A DNA stretch of 64,000 nt. Origin: Aporrectodea caliginosa (lineage: Eukaryota; Annelida; Clitellata; Crassiclitellata; Lumbricidae). Location: NCBI GenBank assembly GCA_020284085.1, contig JACEVL010000206.1, forward strand, positions 522,001 through 586,000. The letters run 5' to 3'. Numbering within the stretch: position 1 is the first letter of the stretch; every line of letters begins with the position of its first letter. Shown piece by piece: positions 10,501 through 21,189 of this stretch. The translations under genes were made by a program, and so were the position numbers. The notes under the pieces are model-generated. The model did not search any database. It was given only the letters and a program-made list of their open reading frames with translations, and was not told where the DNA came from.

Positions 10501-10634
10501 TAATTATCAGTAGTTTTAACAACTTTGTATATCCAACCGCGGCACCGCTAGACTGGACCTTTTGGTGCCGCGGCACCAAGTTATGGAAACACTAGGTGTG
10601 TTGGGCTGTCAAGTTAAACGTGTGGACTTCAATA
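10501..10634. repeat. Repeat with 18-bp perfect palindrome
   Basis: Bases 10516-10600 match 59160-59250 (CCAACCGCGGCACCGCTAGA, then TTATGGAAACACT). TTGGTGCCGCGGCACCAA at 10562-10579 is a perfect palindrome; the 59-kb copy has lost the symmetry. At 10609-10634 lies a single copy of the unit that forms the 14-copy array at 29496-29965. Confidence 0.6.
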
Positions 10635-11274
10635 TCTGGTTGGCCAGTGTTTAATCTAGTCCCTTGCTGCTGGGGGGGGAATCGAGGGTTCTGGGGGGGG
10701 GGGGTATCCAGCTTATTATAAAAGTTGACGACCGGGGTGGGGAAGGGGGTAGTTACGAGTGTTACCAAGAACAAGACTTCAAAAAATTTTCATGGAATTT
10801 TCGAGGGGGTAGTATCGAGAGTTTTCCAAGGCAATATTCTACAAAATTTCATCTCTTTGATTTTTCTTAGGGCTAAAATGTCATCTCTTTAATTTTTCTG
10901 AGGGGAGGGGAAACTCGATCCTGGGGGGAACTTTACCCCCAGAGACATCTAGATTAAACACTGCTGGTTGGCGTACTACTTCGGCCTCACTCAGCTTCCT
11001 CCCACCGTCCACTTCGTTCCTGAAATAGACTTGACCTCTTGGTTCCCCGTAGTAGAACAGCTATGGCTCAGGTTCGTTCCTTTGCTTCAATTGGTCCATC
11101 TCTTTGGAATGCTCTTGCTCCTTCTGTTCGCTCTAAAATTCTCTCTGGCAGTCTCTCTTCTTCCTTCGCTTTTCTCAAAACCTGTTTATTTTCGCGGGGC
11201 TTAGCACACTGGGAGCGCTTCTGAACGGTTCACCCTATGAGAGGCGCTTTACAAATACTTAAATACGATACGAT
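10635..11274 (+). mobile_element. 5'-truncated LINE insertion, (ATACG)n tail, TSD ACTTCAATA
   Basis: The 9-bp direct repeat ACTTCAATA flanks it at 10626-10634 and 11275-11283. Inside, after removing the nested MITE, the plus strand encodes a LINE C-terminus (RTAMAQVRSFASIGPSLWNA, then FLKTCLFSRGLAHWERF and a stop at about 11222). The 3' end has stem AGCGCTTCT/AGAGGCGCT, then TTACAAATACTTAAA and a (TACGA)n tail. A nearly identical stretch is at 33305-33513 on the minus strand. The empty target is recognisable at 29950-29975. Confidence 0.8.
10645..10963. mobile_element. 319-bp MITE, CAGTG-type TIR, 9-bp TSD
   Basis: Perfect 15-bp terminal inverted repeats CAGTGTTTAATCTAG (10645-10659) and its complement (10949-10963) are flanked by the 9-bp direct repeat CTGGTTGGC (10636-10644 and 10964-10972). 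The interior is G-rich, with runs of 8-11 G and CGAGGG blocks. CAGTG-starting ends suggest hAT, but hAT elements make 8-bp duplications; 9 bp also fits Mutator-like elements. It encodes no protein. It sits inside the LINE fragment and is therefore the youngest of three layers here. Confidence 0.85.
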
Positions 11275-11600
11275 ACTTCAATAGACGCCAAGGTAGAAAT
11301 TATTCCAATTGATTTCTTAGCTACCTGTGCTTAAAACGGGTACAATATATCATAATGACGACTATGGCGCCGGTGTCATCATGCACCAATAAAATCAAGT
11401 AAAATCCTTATCTTTATCGACGTAAACAGCCTTTGATACCATAAGATATCGTTGTGCGTTGGTTAATACAATGCTCTTATTAAACACCTTTAGAATGTTA
11501 TCACGCGAATATATAAAAGAGAGCTGTACTTCATCAGTTTTTGTCTGAAAGTTGATTTACTAATGCAAGAAACGACTGTTGTAATTCCAAAAAAACACTA
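11275..11600. repeat. Mosaic repeat, paralogue of 29966-30300
   Basis: GCCAAGGTAGAAATTATTCC, then TTTCTTAGCTACCTG, then GCACCAATAAAATCAAG correspond step by step to 29969-30080 and 48240-48280. A stem-loop relative at about 11420-11458 has lost most pairing. ACACC at 11484 is followed by TATAAAA at 11512, exactly 28 nt later. Confidence 0.6.
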
Positions 11601-11601
11601 C

Positions 11602-11689
11602 TCGTAATTTGGCAGTGCCAGTCCCAAGCCATGAGAAGGAGACGGACGACGTTAATCATCATTGTCATGACACAGTGTCGTCAAACAGT
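11602..11689 (+). repeat. Copy of the recurrent GTGCCAGTCC ... GTCG motif
   Basis: GGCAGTGCCAGTCCCAAGCC, then a GACGACG block and ACACAGTGTCGTCAAACAG. It is one of roughly 30 copies of this ~80-bp module in the window on either strand; a cleaner copy is at 62170-62240. Confidence 0.7.
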
Positions 11690-11935
11690 AACGAAATCAC
11701 CAGTCGTTTATCAAAGGAATGGAATCGACTACCACTTTCTCTTCGTAGCTCAACTTCACTTCCTTCCTTCAAAAAGCGGCTCAAAACTCACTATTTCTCC
11801 TTGGCTTTCAAGGATTTAGAAACCTAAGTGCATCTTCATCTGGCGGCTGACTATCCGCGCCTCAGATTCACATTTCGGTGTGACCTTGCGCGCGTTACAA
11901 ATTTATTTAATAATAATAATAATAATAATAATATA
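11690..11935 (+). mobile_element. LINE 3' end with (AAT)n tail
   Basis: The plus strand reads KEWNRLPLSLRSSTSLPSFK then KRLKTHYF, a typical L2/CR1-like reverse-transcriptase C-terminus, stop near 11827, and ends with GCGCGCGTTACAAATTTATT and (AAT)n at 11909-11934. It is heavily 5'-truncated. Confidence 0.7.
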
Positions 11936-12902
11936 CTGCGTAATCCTTTGGAGAAGCTCGATTGGAATCTAATTGACCATGAAACCAGAAAATTAGGCCA
12001 TCTTAAAGCTTCTGAGGAGTTACCATAGCGACGTAGCCTTTTAAGCACAGCATTGTACATGGCAAGATTAATACATTAAAAAAATAAAAAAAATTTTTTA
12101 TATACAACCAATGAATTGAATGAGAGGTTTAATTGGAAATCAGGGGAACATAGAGGAAGAAGAGTTAGGGTTCGACATAGGGGAAAATGAAGGGTTTTAA
12201 AAGCCAGGTCTAGGGGAAACATAGTTTATTTGTATAGCATCCGGCAAGGTGGCATTTCTGAGACAGGTTGTCAAACATGGGAAGCTCACGGTTATGGGAC
12301 CGTGGCCGCAAGGAGTAGCGCGATTGCTTGATCGGCGTTATTTATGCAATACATGACAAGGATTGTGCAGAATACAGGCAAAGAGTCTAGTATCCGTATT
12401 GCTGCAAAAGCGCAATATTAATTGCTACCGACTGTCCAATTCGATTCTTTATCGACGTCAACGGCCTTTGATGCAGTAAGATGTTGTTAAAATAGTTGAC
12501 TCCGAAGAAAACATACAAATTCTATACGGTAAAAATTAAAAAGGACTTCAACGTACGGTCCTGGTAGCCACAAGATGTCATTAAATCCTGCGAAACTCTT
12601 CTTCGACACCTTTAAAACGTTGTTTACCGATGCTATATAAAACATCGTCGGCTGCCGTTTTGACAATAGACCAGCAATTTTCGGTTATGTGAACGGCCAT
12701 GGGCGTAAGAAATCGTTAAACAATGAGAATTACGTATCATATTTACCGGTATTTTCCATATTGACTTTTATTATACTCTGTCGCTTAGTCAGAAACTCAT
12801 CCACTGTTCGTACTGTGGCAGTGCCAGTCCGAAGTCTGGAGAAATGAGGAAGGCAACGATAATCATCTTTGTTATGACACAGTGTCTATAAACTGCAACT
12901 AT
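11936..12902. repeat. Unassigned sequence and mosaic repeats
   Basis: 11936-12430 is not recognised. GACGTCAACGGCCTTTGATG near 12456 starts a stem-loop copy (GACGTC/GATGTT). A further ~80-bp module copy ends near 12900. No gene is supported. Confidence 0.45.
12606..12641 (+). promoter_or_regulatory. ACACC-28-TATATAA module (example copy)
   Basis: ACACCTTTAAAACG at 12606-12619 and TATATAA at 12634-12640. The same two blocks with the same 28-nt start-to-start distance are seen near 11484, 13219, 21554, 28654, 30175, 46343, 55829 and 56108. The AGGTGT complement resembles a T-box half-site, and the arrangement also recalls a PSE/TATA pair of small-RNA promoters. Function is inferred only. Confidence 0.35.
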
Positions 12903-13123
12903 TGTATTGTATTGTATTGTATTTGAACACTTGTTATAGCGCCCCTACCAGATTTCCCATTCAGAGGCGCTCCCGACTACTGCGCGAACGCTGAATCGGA
13001 GTTTCACGCCGAAGCGCATGAGCAATTGCGAGTGAAGGACTTGCCCAGGGTCCCTACGCGGCAGCATTGAGGTGGATTCGGACCCGCAACCCTCCAGCTG
13101 CAAGGCACCGAACATACTATCCA
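12903..13123 (-). mobile_element. SINE A unit, 5'-truncated, (ATACA)n tail
   Basis: Matches unit A of the dimeric SINE (3486-3735) from its tail (12903-12922 on the plus strand, TATTG repeats) up to the AAGGCACCGAACATAC segment, where it stops; the A-box end and the B unit are missing. The CORE-like block and terminal stem are intact. Confidence 0.75.
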
Positions 13124-13900
13124 GCCAGTTCGTCAGTGAACAGTGTTCAAGGTTAAGTAAGGTCCATGTCAACGATCCTGTAAGCCACAAGATCTAGTTT
13201 AATAAGCCGTACCTCTTCTTATACACCTTTAAAACGTTTTTCACCAATGCTATATAAAATCATCATAATGCTAATATGTCAATATAATTTTTGTCGACGG
13301 CAACGGCCTTTGTTGTCATAAGCTGTCGTTAAACGTTGGATCCAATCCAATCAGTGTTATTCAGTGTACATCATTGAAGGTAAGGTAAGGTCCAAGTCAA
13401 ATGACGAGGCAGTCGCCAGATGTCATTAAATACAGCGAAGCTGCGATACTCTTCCTAGACACCTTTAAAACGGACTGTGCAGATGCTATGCATAATCATG
13501 GGCTGCCGTTTTTGTCAATGTAACATTAAGATAATATGTTGGTGTCACAAGATCTCGTTAAAATATTTATGCAACTCCATTGAAAGTTATGTTTTCCATC
13601 GATTGTCACTTGTGAGTCCTAAAAGAATGGCGCTGCAGAAGTAAGGGCCTTTTTACTGCATTTGAAATATCAAATTAAGGTGCTAAATATTCTAATGTTA
13701 TTTAATAGGTGATGTCATCCAATGGTGTTTAGTGCAATGATGTTTAACATTGTTTTAGTCCTTTCATTAGACACCTTTATAGTGTTGCCCACAAACAATA
13801 TATTAATTCGTCGCACAATTTTATTTCCTAATATATATCGATTAGGTGCCCTGAGTTGGCGTAGTAATATATGGCATATTGTTCATTAAGTATCTATAAC
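13124..13900. repeat. Mosaic repeats with two ACACC modules
   Basis: ACACC boxes near 13219, 13459 and 13777 are present; the first has TATATAA 28 nt on. AAGGTAAGGTCCAAGTCAAA-like text recurs within the segment (13150 and 13385). A good stem-loop lies at 13296-13334. No gene is visible. Confidence 0.5.
13296..13334 (+). ncRNA. GTTAAAC stem-loop, variant GACGGC/GCTGTC
   Basis: Stem GACGGC (13296-13301), 20-nt loop starting AACGGCC, stem GCTGTC (13322-13327), then GTTAAAC. All six pairs form, one as G-U. Pair 5 is G-C here where most copies have U-A, a compensatory change. It is part of an interspersed repeat and is listed as a structured RNA candidate, not as a known ncRNA. Confidence 0.5.
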
Positions 13901-15850
13901 ACTTTGTTTTAAGTATCACATGTTTAGTTTGGTTGCTGTATTGGAGTAAATATTACATTGCATCATTATGCAGTACTACATATGCAGTAATATGGAAAAT
14001 GTAGTTGTAGTGTCTCAATGAACATGTTGAAAACAAACTTTATGCGATTGAACTTACGTTTGAGTGTATTGGATGCTTGAACAGTCTACGGGTAAAGGCC
14101 GACTTTGTGAATTACCTATATCATTTAGTGTTTGTGCTGTTTTTATCAAATTTTTATTCAAAAAGTATAATGATAAATAGTGAATGTTGTCACTAGATGA
14201 CGTTAAACTGAAAATTAATAAATAATTACTTAAAAGAGTACAAGTAGAATAAGAATCTAACGTCATGATATTATTATAATTAAATTTGTATCGAATCATT
14301 TAACCACAGTGTGTGTATCACAGAAAGTAGGCTTAACCGATGCATTACTTTATGTCGTTTAACATTGAATTTTGTGACATTGTAAGGATTTATTTTGACA
14401 CCTTTAAATGGTGTCGTTTTGGACGTTAAATTTCTCGTTTTCATTGTATGGTATACATTGTGAATTGTCGTCAACGGCCTTTGATGCCATAAGGCGACGT
14501 TAAACCTTTGAGTAATAATAATAAGTTGGCGTAGGTTGATTCGATTAGCCTTGAAGTCGTAAGGGAAAGCGAATTTTTGGAAACTTTATGGATTTTATGG
14601 ATTCGACTTTATCAGACAAATTGTTTGCTCATATAGATAATCCAAGTTGCAAAGAAATTATCGAAAGTTTCAGCTTGACTGTAGTTGTGAGAAAGCCATA
14701 GTTTCGGCTTTTCACGCCTTTGTTACGGGAAACTAACAGCCTACTGTGGTATTTTATGAATCTGAATTTACCTGACCTAATTTGGGGCAATAAATCCGAG
14801 ATGCGGGGAAACAAGCGTAAACGACCTTTGGAAATCTCCCATCCAGTTCCTCGAACTCGGGCGATGTATCGATGAGCAATAACACAGCTGAAGAAGAGAA
14901 ATCAGACGCTGCACAACTAGAAAATCAAGAAATCTTGTCATCAAAATATAAAGCTACTTCTTTGCCAGCTGGTTAGACTGAATGTACTGAAAATATTAAA
15001 GAATGAAGACGGAGAAGGTAACGATGCACCTGAATGTCTTGTGAATGTGAGAAATTTCTTTATAATCCCTTTGGTAATCTTCGCAATGCTTTTGTTACAA
15101 AGGAGAAGTTCTCAGAACCGTTGTTTGAAGACAAGAAGAAGATCTCAATCACTGGATAGCCGGCCAGGTGGGTGATAAATGCAAAGAATAATATAACAAT
15201 GAATCCAAGGGAGATTTCTATTAGGATATTCGCAAACGGCCGTGGTAGCTACAGTAGGTCGTTGTTGACGGAAGGAGTTGCAGAAGTAATATTGGAACTT
15301 GGGTATGCTGTTGAAAATGTGTAACTTTTGAAGAACATGGTAGATGTTAATCGTAATTGTAACCGTAAGCTCCAAACTTTTAAAGCGCCACTCGATGGCT
15401 AAGAGCAGGGCATCAGCATATTTACGAGCGCTGCGTCGAGCCAATGGGGTTGTCCAAAGGGTAGTCAGAAGAAGGTCCGAGTCCGGTTGCCACAGAGTCA
15501 GAGGACACAGTATAGTTGTTAAGGCGGATGTCTGTTTGGATTCGATGGTGGAGGATAACATGAGGCGGGGTATGAATTCTTGAACAGATGAGACTTCAGT
15601 TTTAAATGTTAAGCCAGACGAGGAACCCGAGGCAGGTGATGGTGGGTTATTATCGATAATGGTGGCGGAACCGACAAGTTGCTTTAAATGTATGACGAAC
15701 TGTGGGTCGTTTGTGAGAAAGAAGATTTTAAAGAAAAGTTGGACGTTTTGGGTTGGTGTTGAAATCGGTGGTCATTAGTGAAAACACCTGGGTCGCTGTT
15801 GTAGGATTGTGCCATCGTTGAAGAATTGTATTTTTGCGGTCGTGGGATCT
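13901..15850. repeat. Mosaic repeats and unassigned sequence
   Basis: 14300-14520 is paralogous to 52800-53000 and 61650-61870, ending in a stem-loop at 14467-14505 (GTCGTC/GGCGAC) and an (AAT)-rich tail. GACACC and GGTGTC at 14397-14415 form an inverted pair around TTTAAAT. 14530-14780 matches 62980-63150. 15190-15320 shares GTTGTTGAC and GGAGTTGCAGAAG text with 49800-49860 and 59690. The 138-residue minus frame at 15145-15561 has no recognisable motif. Confidence 0.5.
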
Positions 15851-15854
15851 TATG

Positions 15855-16440
15855 ACTTGACCTACATTTGACATATAAATTCAGTCACGTGACTATAAAC
15901 TTTGAACTAGCCTCAACCACGCTAGTGATTACTGCATATGTATATAACACTTAGCTTACAAAAGCCTAGATTACATTAAACTCTGAACTTAAGCACTCAC
16001 TCTACCTTATACCTTGACCTATATTTAAACTATATAATCCCTCACGTGACAATAAACTGACCTATCCTCGGTCTCACCGGTGACCATAGGCCACCTGTAC
16101 GTGTATAACGTTGTATATATCTCATACTTGCTCAATGCCTAATATACATCTACATCAAACTTTAAACTTAATCACAAACTTCACCGTTAACTTGACCTGT
16201 ATCTTTCAGTGCGCCTCTGAGGAGTATTTCTTGAAGTGGTGCTATATAAATTTACGATTACGATTACGATAGGCCCTATACAGTCTGTCACGTGACTGTG
16301 ACCTATGACATGGCCTCGATCTCACCAATGACTATTGTGTATATTACATTTCAACTTGGTCGAGGCCTAACGTACATCAGACACTAAACTTAAACACTCC
16401 TATGACATTATAACTTGACATTCATCTGACTGTCACCTGC
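15855..16440. repeat. Degenerate ~160-180-bp tandem array with CACGTG core
   Basis: Four successive starts of ACTTGACCT-like text (15855, 16011, 16190, 16413) delimit units of about 156-180 bp. Three units carry GTCACGTGAC or CTCACGTGAC at 15884, 16041 and 16287, the sequence most conserved between units. The third unit is interrupted by a LINE 3' stub (GCGCCTCTGAGGAGT to (TACGAT)n, about 16208-16272). No protein is encoded. Confidence 0.7.
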
Positions 16441-17427
16441 AAGGCCTCGATCTTTCTTATGACAACGTGTCGTTAAACAGCAACGTAAGTATTTGATCAA
16501 TCGTGTGTTTCAGATTATTCAAAACACAGTTGGCGAGAATACGTAGTCTTGAAAGAGATCGTTTTAAAGGGGTCCAAGAGACTGCTACATTGCCCAGCGT
16601 TGACAGCGCATTATTATCAATGGTTGGAGGGACCACTTACGCCGATTTTACCTCGTGACTAGGACAAATGTCAGTACGTGCCGGTATTGAAATAGTCTCG
16701 TCGAAAAAGTTGGAAATTTAAAATGGCCATATATCGGCGTTTAAATAAAATTGCGAGTTGAAAATAGTCGCGTTGACCTAGACGCGGCGTAATAATGTTT
16801 TGTAAATTTTATCAAATCGCTAAAGCGTTCCGTTTCGGAGTCTTTAGCAGGACAGACAAACATACGGAAGGACAGAATAATCAGACTTTGGATTATAACT
16901 TGCTCAATGCCTAATATACATCTACATCAAACTTTAAACTTAATCACAAACTTCACCGTTAACTTGACCTGTATCTTTCAGTGCGCCTCTGAGGAGTATT
17001 TCTTGAAGTGGTGCTATATAAATTTACGATTACGATTACGATAGGCCCTATACAGTCTGTCACGTGACTGTGACCTATGACATGGCCTCGATCTCACCAA
17101 TGACTATTGTGTATATTACACTTAACTTGGTCGAGGCCTAACGTACATCAGACACTAAACTTAAACACTCCTATGACATTATAACTTGACATTCATCTGA
17201 CTGTCACCTGCAAGGCCTCGATCTTTCTTATGACATCGTGTCGTTAAACAGCAACGTAAGTATTTGATCAATCGTGTGTTTCAGATTATTCAAAACACAG
17301 TTGGCGAGAATACGTAGTCTTGAAAGAGATCGTTTTAAAGGGGTCCAAGAGACTGCTACATTGCCCAGCGTTGACAGCGCATTATTATCAATGGTTGGAG
17401 GGACCACTTACGCCGATTTTACCTCGC
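16126..17427. repeat. 530-bp segment duplicated in tandem, period ~772 bp
   Basis: 16126-16655 recurs at 16898-17426 with very few differences, including the inserted LINE stub with its (TACGAT)n tail and a copy of the GATCGTTTTAAAGG box. The ~240-bp spacer, 16656-16897, is single copy. The identity of the copies, compared with the divergence of other repeats here, argues for a recent duplication or an assembly artefact. Confidence 0.85.
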
Positions 17428-18985
17428 CTAGGACAACCGTCAGTACGTGCTTGACTGGGCCAGTCCTTTGTCTGGATAAAGGAGGAGGGCGACGCCAATC
17501 ATCTTATCAATTACACATCGTCGTTAAAATTTACCAACCAAGCTAACGAACTTATCTTTGCTTACTGACGTCAACGACCTCTGACGCCATAAGGAGTCGT
17601 TACACTGTTCGATTTAATACCATGACCAGTTCAGTGTGTACATCTATCATCAGGTAAGGTGAGGTCGACATAAACGACCGTGGCAGGCGTAGACGTCGTT
17701 AAACACCGGCAAATGTAATTCTGTTATTTAACACCTTTATAACGCTGCCTGCCTACTCTATTTTAAAAGATTTGCTTTTCGGTAGCTGAGTGACCGATAA
17801 ATTTGAGGTTGGTTCTTATTGTTTTGACGTTCTAAGCAGGAAGCGAGTTTTGGAAACATTTCACAACAGTACTTCTACCAAACATTGACTAATAAGCCTT
17901 TGAGGGCTCAAAACTCAATATAAAAAGTACAGACTAAAAGAGCATTTTATGGCCCACAAATGAGCCTTTCTGCTATAGAGAAAAAGCAAAGAAGCCAAAT
18001 GGCCATGTCAATGATAATTATATGCATGTATATTAAATATAAGTCTATAATTATGCTTTAATCAATGCTCGAAACCAATTACCTGCTTAGATCGAAACTA
18101 GGAAACAGCGATTTAAACAAATAGGAAAAGTATTCAGTGAACGAAATCGCACGCAGTCGGTAGCTGAGCCACTGTTTTCGACGCGAGGGCTTAACTACGG
18201 CGGCAGTGGATGGCGGAGGTCTTGGCAAAAAGTAAAGCCTAATTAAGCAGATGCTTCTAGTGTTAATGACATCTTATGGAAGCCAGGGATATTGACGTCA
18301 ACCTTTTCTTACACATGTGATTCCTCTGAAATGCGGTTATCGATTAAACGAAACGAAGGTATGTATCAGGTATGTATCAGTTAAACGACACATGTGATAA
18401 CAAAGATTATTAGCGTTGCCCTCCTTTATCCAGACTTGGGACTGGCGCTGACAGCGTACAATTAGTGGCGGAGTTGTGGACTTGACTAGTGGTGGTCCAA
18501 TATATACGTAATACTGATGGTAACCGTTTTAAAGGTGTATAAGAGTCCGATACATCCAGTGTCGATAAAGCAGCGTTTGTAGTTAGCAGTATAACCAGTG
18601 GTTGTTATTATTATTAATGGCTGGCTGGGTCGCTAACATCGACCTTGCCTAGCTAGTAAAGATAACTGCCACTGACGTGATCGACTGGTGCCAGTCCGAA
18701 GTCTGAATAAGAAAGAAGGGCGACGCCAATTGTCTTAGCAATAATACACAGCGTCGTTAAAATTTACTTTTAAAGCTAACGAACTTTTCTTGGTGAAGAC
18801 TCATTTGGACTATAATTGACGTCAACGGCCTTTGATGTCATATGATGGCGTTAAATTAAGCTGCTCGATTTAATTCTATCACCAGTTTTGTGAACCCCTG
18901 TAAATCACGTTAAGTGATTTCGATATCAACGACCATGGCAGCAAAAGATGTCGCTAAGAACTGCCTAAATGAATGCTGCTATTCA
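17428..18985. repeat. Mosaic composite repeats
   Basis: 17440-17770 and 18495-18985 are instances of the composite repeat (VNTR start, ~80-bp module, stem-loop, CTAAGCACCGGCAAAT-like text, ACACCTTTATAACG). 18383-18480 is a minus-strand ~80-bp module. 17820-18120 matches 25870-26190 (GACGTTCTAAG, TTTGAGGGCTCAAAACTCAA). No gene is supported. Confidence 0.55.
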
Positions 18986-20030
18986 ACACCTTTAAAACGC
19001 TGACTTTGGGCGCTTTATATTATGATAATGAGCTTTATCCCGCATGTATAACTAATGGGAAAAATTATGTAGAGATTATTAATAAATAGTGTATATATTA
19101 TCTGAAAATACTCTCTGCAGGTAATATGTGTAACTACTTAACTTAGATAACGGCAATAAATATTGACTAATGCGGCTAGATAACGGTTGCTAGAGTAGAA
19201 CATCATAACTTGCTTCAGAATAAAGGTCTATGATTATAGCAATTGAATTGGTTTGTTTATGGTGATAAATGTATGGGTTTCTAATTTGAATGTGTTTTTT
19301 TTATTGGATAGAACTGATGCTTAACAATGTTTTTAATATTCTTAGTCTTTAGTTATTACTTAAAACTAGTTTGGAAATGTTTATGTATAGGATTCATTTT
19401 GAGTTAATTGTAATGGATAAAATCAACATTTAATAATATTGATGCTTTGATTGTCATGTTGATATTGATTATTGAATCTGTTTGTACTATTCTTGATGGA
19501 CTAAGAATATTGAACATTGATTGATTGTAAATGTAAAATTGATAGCTTGATGTTAATTTAGAGAGATAGATGTGATGCTCTGCAAATATTGTAATTAAGA
19601 ATAAGAATTAGATTAAAATTGAGGAGAAAACAGTTATTAATAGAGCCTATATGGCCGCCAAAAAAATTAATGAAAAGCCTGTACGGCTAGAAGATTAATT
19701 TTGTTTCTTTTTAATATCAAAAAAAAGAAGGAAAAAAAGGAGAAAAAAGAACAACCACCTGTCAAATTTCATCGTTGCAACTTCCTGTCAGAAAAGAAGC
19801 AAAGACAAGAAAAGAGAAAGAATTCTGATGAAAAACATTATTCGAAAATGAACTTAAATACGTCAAAAACTTTAAAGTCGTCAATATCCTATCAGAAATA
19901 GAATCCAAGACGGAAAAAAGATAAAGAAAACTGATGAAAACACTACACGAAAATTAACTGAAATGCATCAAAAACTTTAAAGACGTCAACGGCCTTTGTT
20001 GCTAAAAGATGTCATTAAACATTGGATAAA
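18986..20030 (+). mobile_element. ~1-kb non-autonomous retroposon, copy 1
   Basis: Paralogous along its length to 20031-20870 and to 53430-55680. It ends in a stem-loop at 19982-20020 (GACGTC/GATGTC, then ATTAAACATTGGAT) and an AAATAAAT tail, the LINE-beta type of 3' end. The 3' third is an A-rich stretch repeating CTGTCAGAAA...GACAAGAAAAGA-type blocks. No convincing frame is present; short Lys-rich frames are chance. Confidence 0.65.
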
Positions 20031-20870
20031 TAAAATAAATATCCCGCATGTTATTGTTGTGAAGACAAGTGCTCTGAGTAGCCTAAGTACATAATCTGCG
20101 TATTGACAATAAATAATGGTTAAATACAGTTCCATAACGGTTACTTGAGTAAAAAATATCATAATTTTTTTAGAACTATGTTCCTTGATTATAGCATATT
20201 AATTGCTTTGTTCATAATGTTAAATGTATAGGTTTCTAATGTGATTTTTTTTCGTATTGGATAAAACTGATGCTTAATAATATTTATAATATTCTTGGTC
20301 TTTAGTTATTGCTTAAAATTGGTTTGTGTATGTTGATGAATAGGATTCATTTTTGAGCTAATTTTATAATGCATAAAAGTAAGCCAACATTGAATAATAT
20401 TAATGCTTTGATTGTCATGTTGAAATTGATAATTGAATCTGTATGTACTATGATTGATGTATAATGAATATTGAACATCGCCTGTAAATGTAATATTGAT
20501 AGTAATTTAGATAGATGACTGTTAGAATCTATAAAATATTGTTAATAAGATTGAGGAGAAATCAGTTATTAAAAGAGCGTGTTTGGCCACAAAAAGTGAG
20601 TGGAAGTCCTGCCAGAAACTGAATCCAAGTCAGGAAAAAAGAAAGAAAACTGATGATAAACATATTACGAAAATGAACTTAATCAGTCAGAAACTTTAAA
20701 AATGTCAACATCCCATCAGAAACGGAATCAAAGACAAGAAAGATGAAAGAAAACTTATGAGAACATTACAAGAAAATGAACTGAAATACATCAAACACTT
20801 TAAAGATGTCAACAGCCTTTGTAGCTATAGGATGTCGTTAAATATTGGATTAAATAAAATATCCGGCATG
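20031..20870 (+). mobile_element. ~1-kb non-autonomous retroposon, copy 2
   Basis: Follows copy 1 directly in the same orientation. It aligns from ATAACGGTTACTTGAGTAAA to the stem-loop near 20806-20844 (GATGTC/GATGTC, two G-U pairs) and the TTGGATTAAATAAAA tail. It is shorter in the middle than copy 1. The adjacency may reflect insertion into the tail of copy 1. Confidence 0.6.
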
Positions 20871-20874
20871 TATA

Positions 20875-20968
20875 TTTATAAAAATGACCTTTATTATCAT
20901 TACTATATATTATTCTAAATAAATGGCAACTAGAATATAGTAATGATAATAAAGGTCATTTTTATAAA
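20875..20968. repeat. 94-nt hairpin, 33-bp perfect arms
   Basis: TTTATAAAAATGACC... at 20875-20907 is the exact reverse complement of 20936-20968, with a 28-nt loop. The right arm is LINE-beta coding sequence (reads NDNKGHFYK, compare SDPKGQHYK of the 39-43 kb element), so the left arm is an inverted duplicate of it. Confidence 0.9.
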
Positions 20969-21185
20969 TCTATTTGTCCAATTGTTAGTACAGATATAAA
21001 ATATTTAGAACCGTATAGGCTAAAGGAAGTCCAAATTTCTAGATTACTAATCAAAGACTATTCGTTATAAAGAGGCATGCTAAAGGTCTGTGTGATACTT
21101 GTAATGTCAGGGAGACAATTCATCATCTCTTACTTGAATATAAAAAAGAAGATATCAACCAGTATAAAATAACCCCAAAACGATG
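20908..21185 (+). pseudogene. LINE-beta C-terminal fragment
   Basis: The plus strand reads KWQLEYSNDNKGHFYKSICP, then KEVQISRLL, then after a stop GLCDTCNVRETIHHLLLEYK, matching residues near 1060-1155 of the LINE-beta frame including the C-x2-C...H zinc motif after RNase H. It has at least one in-frame stop and a diverged sequence. It begins in a 5' inverted duplication (20875-20907), as expected from twin priming. Confidence 0.75.
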
Positions 21186-21189
21186 TTAA

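Noticed and set aside
15145..15561. 138-residue minus-strand frame as a host gene
   Set aside because: No recognisable motif, and parts of the region recur at 49.8 and 59.7 kb as repeat.
16126..17427. Tandem gene duplication
   Set aside because: The duplicated block holds only repeat sequence and a LINE stub; no conserved frame.
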